Origin: Diaporthe sp. PMI_573
Lineage: Eukaryota; Ascomycota; Sordariomycetes; Diaporthales; Diaporthaceae
NCBI GenBank assembly: GCA_021399435.1
Contig: JAJTUP010000026.1
Location: forward strand, 558,001-622,000
Reading direction: 5' to 3'
DNA length: 64,000 nucleotides
The stretch's first letter is position 1. Every line of letters starts with the position of its first letter. The position numbers were made by a program, and so were the translations under genes. Below are positions 53,189 through 62,922 of this stretch, piece after piece. Below the pieces are notes generated by a model. It was not told the DNA's origin, searched no databases, and saw only the letters and a program-made list of their open reading frames with translations.

Positions 53189-53253
53189 AGCAAGACTCGC
53201 AAGTTCTAGAGCAAGACTCGCAAGTTCTAGAGCAAGACTCGCAAGTTCTAGAA
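53170..53253 (+). repeat. 21-bp tandem repeat across the SAM synthetase stop codon
   Basis: Four head-to-tail copies of a 21-nt unit (53170-53190, 53191-53211, 53212-53232, 53233-53253). The first holds the codons for Lys-Thr-Leu-Lys-Phe and the TAG stop; the others differ from it by one base (CTC to CGC step) and, in the last copy, at the end. Because each unit repeats the stop in frame, the coding sequence is unaffected. Confidence 0.95.
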
Positions 53254-54550
53254 CGAATTTCTTACAAAATCGCTTATTCTAATCACACAAGTCCGGGATC
53301 AACAACTGGCGTACGGTTTTCAACAACATGGAATGAATATTTGGTAGCTAAAAAGCGCGTGGGGCGGAAGGCGTCTTTCAACACAAGGCATGCAAGATAC
53401 CCATTCAACGGGGCATTTAGGTCGGAGTTTTGCTAGATTCGCTCAACGAAGCGGCAATTGAATACGATCGAGTTGTGATCTGTACTTTTGTGTCCGCCTC
53501 TTTGCGCCACGTGAACCTCTTTAGCCCGTCTTTCCGCAATAGTCTCCAAGCGTATGGTACGTCGGAGTCCGCGTTTACCTAAGCCTGGCGTTCCTGGTGT
53601 TGCTGGTGTTGGGGAGTGCATGTGTGCAACAACAAGCTGCATAAGCGTACTGCAGCCACCGGAGCACAGCACAGCACTACCATGTGACAATTAGGATCTG
53701 ACTGAGCGATGGAGTTGATAGCTGTGTTGGTTCTCATTGGGCCAAAATTTCAAAAGGGAAAGAGCAGGCATTTCTCCAGGAGCCTTCCCGAAAGGGGCAC
53801 TCAATACAGCTGGCCTGGCGTGACGCAACGACGGGCAGGACCCTGCCACAATAGGACAACAATAATAGGAAGCAGCACCCGGCCCCCCCCTCAAACGAAC
53901 AATCCCAGCCTAAGTCTATTCATCTCCACTTGCAGTCCCGGCCTAGCAGGAATTGTTCTGATTGTTTCTAAGAAGAGAAAAAGAAAGTCTCACATGCAGT
54001 CTCACATTGCCATGGATGATTGGTCCTGCCTCCTCATGTTGTCAACGACACACCCATGCCTTGCCACCCCTCTAGTGCTGCGCCAGGGCCACCACAATGT
54101 CTTCCGGCATGGCCGTGCTCACTATTGTGCTTGAACTGGACCGTTTTTGGGGTTGAGTAAGAATGCGAGTTCCGTGGGTCTTCCCTCTCTCTCTCTCTAT
54201 CCTATCATCAGAACAAAAGCCTTTTGCTTGTCCTCTACTGCGAAGTGTTTTGCTTTTCTCCTGTTCTTCCACCCACTCCTCAACGCAAACAAGCAGCAGT
54301 AAAGCTGGTTGAAGACTATAGGGCGGGCTCTCTCGAGGACCACAGTCCCTTATGAACAGACAGGCAGAGCCCCCTGGTCCCGTCTGATACTGCTCACTCT
54401 TTTAATTGAGAGCAAGATATTTCATGTTGTTTTGCTCTTTGTGTACGTGAATGGTCTCAACCGCACATAAACAGGCAAGGAAGCTTCTACAGAGGATATC
54501 TGATCAACACTTCACTCACCTGCTTGCTGGCCCTCCTCCGCTGGGGAAGC
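53254..54550. other. Intergenic region
   Basis: About 1.3 kb between SAM synthetase and the next plus-strand gene. CT microsatellite at about 54183-54200. No gene is visible. Confidence 0.5.
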
Positions 54551-55216
54551 ATGGCTCAAACACCCACTCAAGCTTCTCTTGACCCACTGACTGGTCTTCC
54601 AAAGGAGGCAACACCAAGTCCCCCTTCTCCCCCTCCAGCATACTGTCCCCCAGCACGTCATCTACGGCAGCAGGCAGCAGCCCAACGTGTTGCGGAAAAT
54701 CCCACCCGCCCTATCAGCGCTGCCCAGTTCTTCCATCTGCGCAGCATGAACAATGCAAACTACGACAACAGTCGCGAGTACTCCAACCTCGACGACCCGC
54801 ACGATGACGACGACGACGACCGGAGCCCCATCGAGCTGCGAATTACCACGACGGTGCAGGTCGAGGGCGACAACAACGCCATCCTGCTGACGGCCTCACC
54901 CGCAGCGCACGCCCAGGTCATCGCCGAGGCCGTCACAGCCACGGTCCGTCAGGCTGGCGGCATGAACGGGGGCATACCAATGATCGACGAGGAAGGCAGG
55001 CCGCGGCCGTTCAGGATCTCTGTCTCGGCGGGGATGAACATTGAGGGCTCCGGAAACGTCCTCGGCAACGCGGACCACGTCATGCGGTTCCTGGGCGGGA
55101 AGCGCAAGCGGGACGATGGCGGCGGCGGTCAGGACGTGGATGAGGCGGTCGCTGATAAGGGAGGCGACGGTGCGACTCGTCCTCCGCCGAGACGCCAGCG
55201 CAGGTCCAGCTTCTGA
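54551..55216 (+). CDS. Conserved protein of unknown function
   Basis: A single exon from ATG 54551 (MAQTPTQ) encodes 221 residues. The N-terminal 75 residues are Pro-rich and disordered (SPPSPPPAYCPPARHLRQQA), followed by an acidic run (DDPHDDDDDD). The conserved-looking core begins at ELRITTTVQVEGDNNAILLT and includes IPMIDEEGRPRPFRISVSAG, then MNIEGSGNVLG. The two segments VQVEGDNNAI and MNIEGSGNVL are internal repeats of an I/V-x-G-x-x-N pattern, suggesting beta strands or turns around a helix (AQVIAEAVTATVRQA). The C-terminus is basic (GGKRKRDD, RPPPRRQRRSS), probably a nuclear signal. I recall similar uncharacterised proteins from other filamentous ascomycetes. The frame is open further upstream to 54524, but ATG 54551 is preferred. 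No function is claimed. Confidence 0.75.
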   Translation: MAQTPTQASLDPLTGLPKEATPSPPSPPPAYCPPARHLRQQAAAQRVAENPTRPISAAQFFHLRSMNNANYDNSREYSNLDDPHDDDDDDRSPIELRITTTVQVEGDNNAILLTASPAAHAQVIAEAVTATVRQAGGMNGGIPMIDEEGRPRPFRISVSAGMNIEGSGNVLGNADHVMRFLGGKRKRDDGGGGQDVDEAVADKGGDGATRPPPRRQRRSSF

Positions 55217-55872
55217 TCATAAGGCGCACATCTCGGCGATCATGGCGAGGGTCTATTCATCTGTGGGACAGGTCGGAGGTTGCAGGGATAACCGGGGGTC
55301 GCCTCGGTGTTTGAACAGCAATTGCGGGTTCTGAAAATGGAACGGCGACACGTTGTGGTTCCTGCCGTCCGAGCTGCTCATGGGAACAAGAGTCGGACAA
55401 GATGCGCACAGGCTTGGGAGAGACGGTGTTATGGAATGGTCTCTTGGACAGGGGACTTCGGGCTGCCTAGGTCGAGACGGTACACGCACAAAAATAGGTC
55501 AATGGTGGTACAACGATCATGAAAACGTAATTTCAACACAACACAACAACCAGAGTGTTCTATATTGGAGTGCTCCATGTTGATGTTGCGAGACTGGTGC
55601 ATGCTGATGAGTGAGACCCACTGACCTCGTTTCCACGAAATGAACACAAGCGAGCCCCTGGGATCATTCAGAACACCCAATAGTCGAATTTGATAACCGT
55701 CAGCACGTTCTTTCCCAATAGTTCTGTCAATTCGCGCGGCAGTTCGAAAGACCTGCAAGGCCCGTCTCGTCAAACCTGGCCAAGAAAAGCAGAGGCTGGT
55801 AACGAGGCGTGCACACGAAGCTTGGCTGCCGAGAACGAACCACTGTCCACAGCCCCCCTCTCAGCAGCAGCC
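55217..55872. other. Intergenic region
   Basis: Separates two plus-strand genes. No gene is visible. The downstream frame is open from 55690, so the exact start of the next gene is uncertain. Confidence 0.45.
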
Positions 55873-57459
55873 ATGGTCCCCCCAAAATCCCAAAGGTCCA
55901 CAGGCGGCACCAGTCGCTCACGCTCGCCAAAGTCCGGACCGGAAATGGCCTCGCTCACAATCCGCAACGTCACGGTCAACCCGCTCGAACTCGTGCTCAC
56001 GGAGCGCTTCGAGAGGGGTCCCGCACATGGCGGCGCCTTCTCCCGCATCTCGGGGCTCTTCACCACCAGCTCCGCCACCACGCCGGCGCTGTTCGCGCCT
56101 GAGGAGGGCCAGGAGCCAAGCGAGCGTGTCCAAGTCACGGGGGTCGTCGCGGGTGCCTTCGAGACACTGGTCACGGACATCCGGCCCCCGGAGCCCGGCA
56201 GGTCCGTCCTGCGCCTGAGCTTCCGGGCGCCGGGCGCAGCGCACACGTATGTCGTGGACTGCCCCAGCCCAGGGTCGCGGTCCGTGGTGATGAGGAGGGT
56301 AGCGGAAGGCGAGGGCGGTGATGACGCGACGCCACCGCTGGAACTGACCACCGTGTACACGGCGTCGGCGCACCACCTGTCCGTGCTCAGCTCGGCCAAC
56401 CTGTCGCGGTGGATGCGCGAGCTGGGCGACGGGTGGCCGCTGTCGGCGCTGTCCGTCCCGGGAACGCACAACAGCCCGACGTACCACGTTGCGCTGCCGT
56501 CGGTGCGGTGCCAGGCGGTGGGCGTGCGCGAGCAGCTGGACAATGGGGTGCGGTTCCTCGACGTGCGGGTGTCAGCGTCGCGGGGCGACGGCAACGACAC
56601 CCTCGCCCTCGTGCACAGCGTGTTCCCCGTCTCTCTCGGGGGCAACAGGTACCTCGCCGACCTTCTCGACGAGCTGTACGCTTTCCTGGACGACAACCCT
56701 TCCGAGGCGCTCATCATCAGCCTCAAGAGGGAGGGTACGGGCCGCGGGACGGACCAGCACCTGTCGCGGCACCTGTTCCGGCGGTACTGCGGCGGCGGCG
56801 GCGGCGACGGCAAGGGAGGCGACGGCAAGGGAGGCGACGGCAAGGTCGACGGCAAGGAGGCAGGTGGTGACGACATGGCGCGGCGCTGGTTCACGGAGCC
56901 GCGGATCCCGTCTCTGGGCGAGGCGAGGGGCAAGATCGTGCTGGTGAGGCGGTTCAACAACGACGGCGCGCTGCAGGCCGAGCACGACGGGCGCGGCTGG
57001 GGCATCGACGCCTCGGCGTGGCCCGACAACTGCGCCGACGGTACCGTGGACAGTGGGCTTGTCCGCGTGCAGGACTTTTACGGGGTCGGCAAGAGCGCCG
57101 GCATCGAGAAAAAGGCCGAGCTGGCGCGGTCGCACCTCGAGAGGGCGGGCCAGCAAGTCTTTGCTGCTGTTCCTGGACCTGAGGGCGGTCCTGCGCCGCC
57201 GCCCCTCTTTGTCAACTTCCTGACCGCAAGCAACTTCTTCAACGCCAGCTGCTGGCCTGAGAAGATTGCCGCCAAGGTCAATCCTTCAATCACCGAGTAC
57301 CTGTGTGTGAGGCACGCCGAGAAGGGCAGAGGACCGGCGCAGCTGGACGTTGGGGACGGGGGCACAGGAATCGTTGTTACGGACTGGGTTGGCCACGACG
57401 GGGACTGGGACTTGACAAGATGCATTGTCGCGTGGAACGCGAGACTACAGCTCAAGTAG
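55873..57459 (+). CDS. Phosphatidylinositol-specific phospholipase C X-domain-like protein
   Basis: A single exon encodes 528 residues from ATG 55873; ATG 55945 is an alternative. The N-terminal 170 residues form a beta-rich region (MASLTIRNVTVNPLELVLTE) that may bind a ligand or membrane. The catalytic PI-PLC-X domain follows from about residue 178: WMRELGDGWPLSALSVPGTH has the first catalytic histidine H199 in PGTHNS, then QLDNGVRFLDVRVS, and the second histidine H248 in LVHSVF. The later part (YLADLLDELYAFLDDNPSEA, LIISLKRE, RGWGIDASAWPDN) keeps the TIM-barrel order. A Gly/Asp/Lys insertion (GGDGKGGDGKGGDGK, about residues 315-330) interrupts the barrel. No signal peptide is seen, so it is probably intracellular. 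Relatives cleave phosphatidylinositol or GPI; substrate is not known here. Confidence 0.85.
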   Translation: MVPPKSQRSTGGTSRSRSPKSGPEMASLTIRNVTVNPLELVLTERFERGPAHGGAFSRISGLFTTSSATTPALFAPEEGQEPSERVQVTGVVAGAFETLVTDIRPPEPGRSVLRLSFRAPGAAHTYVVDCPSPGSRSVVMRRVAEGEGGDDATPPLELTTVYTASAHHLSVLSSANLSRWMRELGDGWPLSALSVPGTHNSPTYHVALPSVRCQAVGVREQLDNGVRFLDVRVSASRGDGNDTLALVHSVFPVSLGGNRYLADLLDELYAFLDDNPSEALIISLKREGTGRGTDQHLSRHLFRRYCGGGGGDGKGGDGKGGDGKVDGKEAGGDDMARRWFTEPRIPSLGEARGKIVLVRRFNNDGALQAEHDGRGWGIDASAWPDNCADGTVDSGLVRVQDFYGVGKSAGIEKKAELARSHLERAGQQVFAAVPGPEGGPAPPPLFVNFLTASNFFNASCWPEKIAAKVNPSITEYLCVRHAEKGRGPAQLDVGDGGTGIVVTDWVGHDGDWDLTRCIVAWNARLQLK

Positions 57460-59237
57460 GGACGGGCAGGAACGAACAAAGGCCACGGGGGTACAGCGGC
57501 ATGTCACAGGGGAACGTGGTACACGACATGTGGGTAATAATGTAATATTCATAAAGACCAATAGATAGATGTAGACTCTCCGGTCCCGGGTCAAAAAGAA
57601 CCTGCTGGAGACAGCATTGTCAGCAAGGTTTCAATACACACCGAGTGTGAAAATCCGACGTGACCATGGCCTGCTCAGTTCTCCAAGGTGATAGATAAGG
57701 TAAAATGTGGTTGCGTCGTCACGTAGAATTCAGTGGCAAAATAGCAAGGTAATCATCAGAAAGGCCGGGTCGAGTCGAACAGAGATGGTAACTCACCAGA
57801 AAAGCAGTGCGGCTGGACCCTACGTGAAAGTGTTTACCTGCCATTCGCGACTTGTCAGCTTGAGGGTCGCCCCGGCCACGCGTGAAACTTGTTCGACCAA
57901 GGCAAACAGCTGTCAGTCTGTGGGTGGCTTGTTAGCTTGCGGTCCCGTCGGGTGCTGGCTGTGGTGTACTTGCCTCATTAAATCAGATTTTGTTTAATGT
58001 TCATCTCCGGCCAAAGGCACGGATCAAACAGTGTGAATAATGTTCATCATGTTGCTGTACAGGAAGTCTGCGGAACAAGTGGGAGAGCCAAATTACCTAT
58101 TGTCCTCGTAGTTAGCCAGAGAGCCCAAACAACACTCGTGCCTTGGCGGCGACAACAGCGCGGTTCGCGACAGCAAGATCAGGTGACGAATTCTCAACAA
58201 GGTGACCCGCGCGAACCCGCCTCACAAGGTGTACAGCCCTGCTTTTGACGAGGCGGGCCGACGAGCTCCGATCTGTCCGCCCGTTCGTTCAAATTTCATC
58301 ATGTTGCTGGAGGCGCGGAAGAGAGGTGGGGAATGTACCTGGTCGGTGACAGTCAGCAAAATGTTTGCGGCAAGAGAGGCAGCAGCAAGAAATATGCCAG
58401 AGGTGTCCAATCAGACAAGGCTGAAACTTATAAAACATTATGTCCACATTGGTCTTCGGTTCGAGGAATCCCTGAATGTGTTGTATGCATCATGGAAAAC
58501 ACGGGAGCAGTGCGCAGGGAAACAATGGAACGAACCTTTTCAATTGGAGGATTTGACCGCGACGGGCGCGCAGTCAAGGCCAGGGGGCCAGGGACCCAAG
58601 GCAAAGCAGGCAAGACACTGATCTAGACGTCGGCACGTTAGCGATCGGGCTTGCAGAGGTTGTCGACACAAGCGTGCTGGGGGTATGTGCTCAGTGTAAT
58701 TCTAGAGTAAATTGTAGTCCCCATGGTGCTAGTAAGAATTGGATTGTTCGATGTTTATTCGTCACGGCAGATGTTTTGAAAAGGGGGGGGGGGAAGAGCT
58801 GTCGTACCTTGCCTGAGAGTTGAACGGTGTGGTGGAAAGAATGCGAAAGAAAGAGTGTTGGTGTTGTTCTGAAGCTCAGTGAGGAAGGTTTTGTTGCACG
58901 AGTGTGAAGAAAATTCGTGTCGAGGTTGGAAAAACCCCACAGCAGGGGTGGGGCTTCCTAGCACAGAGCAGTCCAAGCGCCTCCGATGTGGCTTGGCCAG
59001 TTGGGGAGGGAGCTAACAGAGTGGGGAGTTGCCACGGCCAGGGAGGCCTGGGAGGGCAGGTGTGGCGAAGTCTACCTGTATGTAGATCCCGGGGCGTACC
59101 GGCAGGGGAGGGAGGGAGCTTATAAGCCACGGCGGACCAGCCTTCCGCCCGCCCCCTTCCCCCCGCCCTCTACACATTGTAGGGACCATCTGTGTTGTTT
59201 CTCGTCCCGAGAGACAAGACACAGTCAAACCACCAAC
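57460..59237. other. Intergenic region
   Basis: About 1.8 kb without a recognisable gene. Short frames (for example 58202-58621) have no family signature. A G10 run lies at about 58783-58793. The right end (59110-59237) is a C-rich leader. Confidence 0.5.
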
Positions 59238-60608
59238 ATGTCTCCAGCCGGAGGAGTGCTGGCCCCCGTGGTCATGCGCGCCCTCCGCAGCGCGGTCGTC
59301 AACACGGCCAAAATGACAAAGGTCATCCAGCGCAAGCTCGCGGGCGCAACCCAGCCGCTGAGCAAACAAGTCCAATATGTCACCGTACGCTCCACCGGCC
59401 GACAGCCCATCCACCGTACCGCCTTCCTGCGCCAGTCCAAGCGAGGTGTGCGATGGTCCTCCTCCACCACGTACAGCCGTCTCAGCGCTAGTGTCCGCCG
59501 CTTCATCACCACCGCGGCCAACGAGTTACGCGCCGCCCCGAGAATCGACCGTTCTGCCTTTAACAACACAAACGTCGGGCGCGCATTCTCCCAGTTCCCC
59601 GGACGAGCCCCTTTCGCACACACCTTGCGGCCGAACCTCACCGGCGGCGCGATGCCCAGGACGGCCGGCGGCTACGCGATGCCAGGCTCGGGTGGTCGTG
59701 TCGGAGGCCAGCGATACTTCAGCCACGGACCCACCTCTCAGGCACAGGTGGTCCAGAACGTGTCCCAAGCAATGCGTGCCTTCTGGCTCTCCGGGCAGAG
59801 GGCCCACTTCGACGGGCACGGTCCCAACGGCGAGAAGAGATACAAGCCAGTGACCGCCTTGCAAGAGTCCGCAGGCCGCGAGATGGCCAGCATGCCGCGC
59901 ATCATTCCCGGCTCGTTTGTCGACTTCCAGATCAGCCCCACCGTCACCGCCCTGAGCCCCCTCGCCGCGGTTGCCGCCATGGCGACCGGCTCTGACGCGA
60001 GGCCTGAGGCTTGCGCTGCCACCCTCAACGCCGATGGTTTCTTTGATGTCCTCTCGACCGACTTTGCGCGGCAGCTCAAGGACCTGACGGCTGTCATGAG
60101 CGATCTCAAGCGTCTCGCGGTGCTGGGTGACCTGCCCATCACGCTGGAAAAGCATAATACCCTGCGTGTGCGGTTCCCAGGCCTCGATGCCGACACGGTG
60201 GAACGACTATGTGATGACACCGGCGTCCAGCGGGGGGTCATCAAGCAAGACCCCGAGTTTGATGCCAGCTGCGGCAGCCCGATGGCACTACGTTTCCCGT
60301 ACGCGCCTGACTCCCACGACGAGGAGACGCTGACCTCTCCCGGTGGCTCAATGAGATCACACCTGTCGCAGCTGTCCTCTCTTGAGGAAGACGAGGCTCT
60401 GTTCGATGAGTATGCCGATGAGTATATTGAGGAGAACCCCTGGCTGTCGACCCCGGAGCCAGAAATCGATGCCGAGGAAGGATACGAGAGCATGTCTGAC
60501 CGTGTCTTGAGTTCTGCCGAGTATGTCTCCGAGGATTTCGAGGGTTTGGAGGGTATTTACCGCTTTCTGGAGGAGTGTGACAACCTGAAGTCCAGAACCA
60601 GGTTTTAG
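59238..60608 (+). CDS. Conserved fungal protein, probably mitochondrial
   Basis: A single exon from ATG 59238 (MSPAGGVLAPVVMRALRSAV) encodes 456 residues. The N-terminal 100 residues are rich in Arg, Ser, Thr and Ala and nearly lack acidic residues (TVRSTGRQPIHRTAFLRQSK, SASVRRFITTAANELRAA), as in a mitochondrial presequence. The middle has GSFVDFQISPTVTALSPLAA and a helical segment FFDVLSTDFARQLKDLTAVM SD, then LPITLEKHNTLRVRFPGLDA. The C-terminal 120 residues are acidic. From memory, homologues in Aspergillus are sometimes labelled casein kinase II beta 2 subunit, but I see no zinc-binding cysteines of the CK2-beta type, so I do not adopt that name. A larger frame opens at 58986; the ATG here follows a typical CACCAAC context. 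Confidence 0.78.
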   Translation: MSPAGGVLAPVVMRALRSAVVNTAKMTKVIQRKLAGATQPLSKQVQYVTVRSTGRQPIHRTAFLRQSKRGVRWSSSTTYSRLSASVRRFITTAANELRAAPRIDRSAFNNTNVGRAFSQFPGRAPFAHTLRPNLTGGAMPRTAGGYAMPGSGGRVGGQRYFSHGPTSQAQVVQNVSQAMRAFWLSGQRAHFDGHGPNGEKRYKPVTALQESAGREMASMPRIIPGSFVDFQISPTVTALSPLAAVAAMATGSDARPEACAATLNADGFFDVLSTDFARQLKDLTAVMSDLKRLAVLGDLPITLEKHNTLRVRFPGLDADTVERLCDDTGVQRGVIKQDPEFDASCGSPMALRFPYAPDSHDEETLTSPGGSMRSHLSQLSSLEEDEALFDEYADEYIEENPWLSTPEPEIDAEEGYESMSDRVLSSAEYVSEDFEGLEGIYRFLEECDNLKSRTRF

Positions 60609-61218
60609 GAAAGTGTTTTTTCTTTTGTTCTAGCGGGATGGGGAAGTCTTTCGAGGTGGACAGATTGCACGGAGTAGGCACGATAACCACACTCTTTTCC
60701 ACAGCACATACTGGCTGGCCCCATTGAGCGGTCACGGCACAGCAATCAATTTCTTTACTGTTTTGATCTTATCCGGTCGACGTTCGCTAGGGCGCGATAT
60801 GCATGGACTCATCATGACGAATTGTAGACCGGGTCTCGTCTAAGCACGACGCAGACACTCATCCCGCTCATGCCTGGAACGGCTGCCGCATGCACCGGCT
60901 ACATACTAGGCTCACCCAAGCCGAAGCCGAAGCCGACGTGGCACACCGCATACTGCTCCCTGTTTGCATTAGGTGCTGACTCTAGGATCCGCTGCCCTGC
61001 TCCCTCACACACACTCTCCCTGCATCGTGATTGGCCTTACCGGATCGGGAACCAAACAATATGTGCGCCCTTCTCTCTTACATGCATTTTTGTGGGCTTT
61101 TTTAATGACGAGATTTCCTCTGCCTTGAACCTCAAGTTCAAAGTATTCCGTGTGCCCCCATGATCATACAAGTAAATACAAACACCAGCAGACGTCTGGG
61201 ACACTACTAGCTGCAACG
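60609..61218. other. Intergenic region
   Basis: Separates two plus-strand genes. GCCGAAGCCGAAGCCGA repeat near 60920. No gene is visible. Confidence 0.5.
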
Positions 61219-61935
61219 ATGACTTCCAACAAACAAGAAGCGTCCACAACAACTCCGCAGTGCTCAGAGAACCCCTCGGCTTTCCCAATGGAAGGAGGCT
61301 GTGTCTGTGGACACGTTAGATACTCTCTCAGCCAAGCACCGATGGCCTCCCACAACTGCCACTGCACAGCCTGCCAGCGCGAGACGGGCTCTGCTTTCTC
61401 GCCCAATATCATAATCGAAGCCTCGAATGTGAAGCGCCTTGCGCCAGCGGCACCAGCAATGCCAGCCCACCGCGGCGCACCAGACACCTTACCCACAGCC
61501 GGGCCCGCTCCCGCTCCCGCTCCCACTCCCGGTCCCGGCGCCGTAGGAGACAACGGCACTCCACCCGCCGCCGCCGCCGCCGCCGCCGGCGACGACGACG
61601 ACCTGCTCCGCGTAGTCATCCCGTCCGAGTCCGGGGCCGGGCAGACGATCGTGCGGTGCCCTCGATGCCTCATGGCGGTGTGGAGCGAGTACGTGTTCGG
61701 CCCGGCCATCAGGTTCGTCAAGAGCGGCACCCTGGATCGCGCGTGGCTGGTCGAGCCCGACCTGCACATCTACGTGCGCAGCAAGCGGCCGTTCGTGGCC
61801 ATTGCCGACGGGAAGCCGCAGTTCCAGGAGTACTACGACCGCGCCAAAGTCTGGCGGCCTGAGGCGCTCGAGAGGTGGGCCAAGGTGATGGTGGAGGTCG
61901 AGAAATATTGGGCGAGTCGCAAGGCGGGCAGCTGA
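61219..61935 (+). CDS. GFA/CENP-V-fold protein (Mss4-like zinc fold)
   Basis: A single exon from ATG 61219 (MTSNKQEAST) encodes 238 residues. The GFA domain has GGCVCGHVRYSLSQ with the first CxC pair, NCHCTACQRETGSAFSP with the CHCxxC zinc group, and IVRCPRCLMAVWSE with the late CxxC. The trailing segment FVKSGTLDRAWLVEPDLHIY is also typical. Between the zinc motifs lies an unusual insert of about 70 residues: PAPAPAPTPGPG, an Ala run and GDDDDD, encoded by GCC and GAC repeats. Relatives were named for glutathione-dependent formaldehyde activation, but many have no proven activity. The last 45 residues (YYDRAKVWRPEALERWAKVM) are helical. Function here is unknown; the fold is clear. Confidence 0.85.
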   Translation: MTSNKQEASTTTPQCSENPSAFPMEGGCVCGHVRYSLSQAPMASHNCHCTACQRETGSAFSPNIIIEASNVKRLAPAAPAMPAHRGAPDTLPTAGPAPAPAPTPGPGAVGDNGTPPAAAAAAAGDDDDLLRVVIPSESGAGQTIVRCPRCLMAVWSEYVFGPAIRFVKSGTLDRAWLVEPDLHIYVRSKRPFVAIADGKPQFQEYYDRAKVWRPEALERWAKVMVEVEKYWASRKAGS

Positions 61936-62922
61936 GCGTTGTGAGAGCTAGTTTGCGTATGGGGATTGCTTCGCTCAAAGATCATGTAAATTATTCATAG
62001 TAACACGGCCACGTCCTGAAAGAAACTAAAGAAACTAAAGACATCATTATGGGGCACCCGCGGTTTCTTTACCTTATACCGATTACCTACAGGATATTAT
62101 CCCACGTGATGTTATCCCATAGGGGGCTATCCCCACAGGAAGTCATCCTATAGATGGTTGTCTTATGGGCGGTTATCCTACAGGAGGTTGCGCAGTGAGC
62201 ACCACCCAGATGGTTCACCCCGTAGAAGCTGTGGCTGCAGAGCGGACACCTGAGCCAATATCTCATTTGAAGTTATGTAATAAAAGACATGTAAACTGTG
62301 AGCCAGTAACCCGCCAAGATCCGAGTCTTATACAACTGCGTACATGTTCAATCTTCTTTCCTTGCAGCCAGTCGGAGTCCACACACGAGTGCTTAGTCCA
62401 ATGCAAAGACATTGGCTGACAGACCGAGACCCCTCGGCACTCCACCCACTCGATGCTGGCCCTGGTCCTCTGGGACAAGGCGGGGAAGCCCCCCTGGAAT
62501 TCGGCCCCCAGAGTCGAATCAGTGGGCCTGCCCATGCGAAACAATGCATCAAAGACCTGGGATTCAGGGGCGTGGTTCAGTAGTTGTCAACGTGATGCAG
62601 GGAAATCGGAGACGTCTGTTGTCTCTCAGCCTCATCGATTTTGGCCAAAGCAGTATGCTTTTCATGGTCAATCAAATCATCCCTCATCGCTAGATCATTG
62701 CACCCCGGTTGAAGCAGCGGCTCAGCTGGGACCAACGACTCAATACACAGCCTGGGATCCCCTCCCGGAGGTGTTGATGTCGGCATTGTTGGCAGTATCA
62801 CTGCTGCTGCTGCTGGTAAACAAGCAAGACACCCCGAACATGTGCCAGATGCAACAAGACTCAAAGATTGTGTCATTTTTCAAGCACACTCGACCAACAA
62901 GGCCTGAATTGCACCATATATC
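61936..62922. other. Intergenic region with dispersed repeat
   Basis: Between the GFA-fold gene and the Mpv17-like gene. The largest cluster of the dispersed repeat is at 62081-62191 (separate entry). AAAGAAACTAAAGAAACTAAAG repeat-like sequence is at about 62018-62040. No gene is visible. Confidence 0.5.
62081..62191 (+). repeat. Degenerate 15-16-bp-period repeat, locus D
   Basis: The clearest array of the family. Units read in order: TTATCCCACGTGATG, TTATCCCATAGGGGGC, TATCCCCACAGGAAGT, CATCCTATAGATGGT, TGTCTTATGGGCGGT and TATCCTACAGGAGGT. The consensus is close to TTATCCYAYAGGAGGT, with a palindromic TCCTATAGGA-like centre. Confidence 0.7.

Noticed and set aside
55770..57029. 419-residue minus-strand frame opposite the PI-PLC-like gene
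   Set aside because: Ser/Pro/Arg-rich antisense shadow of a gene with catalytic motifs.
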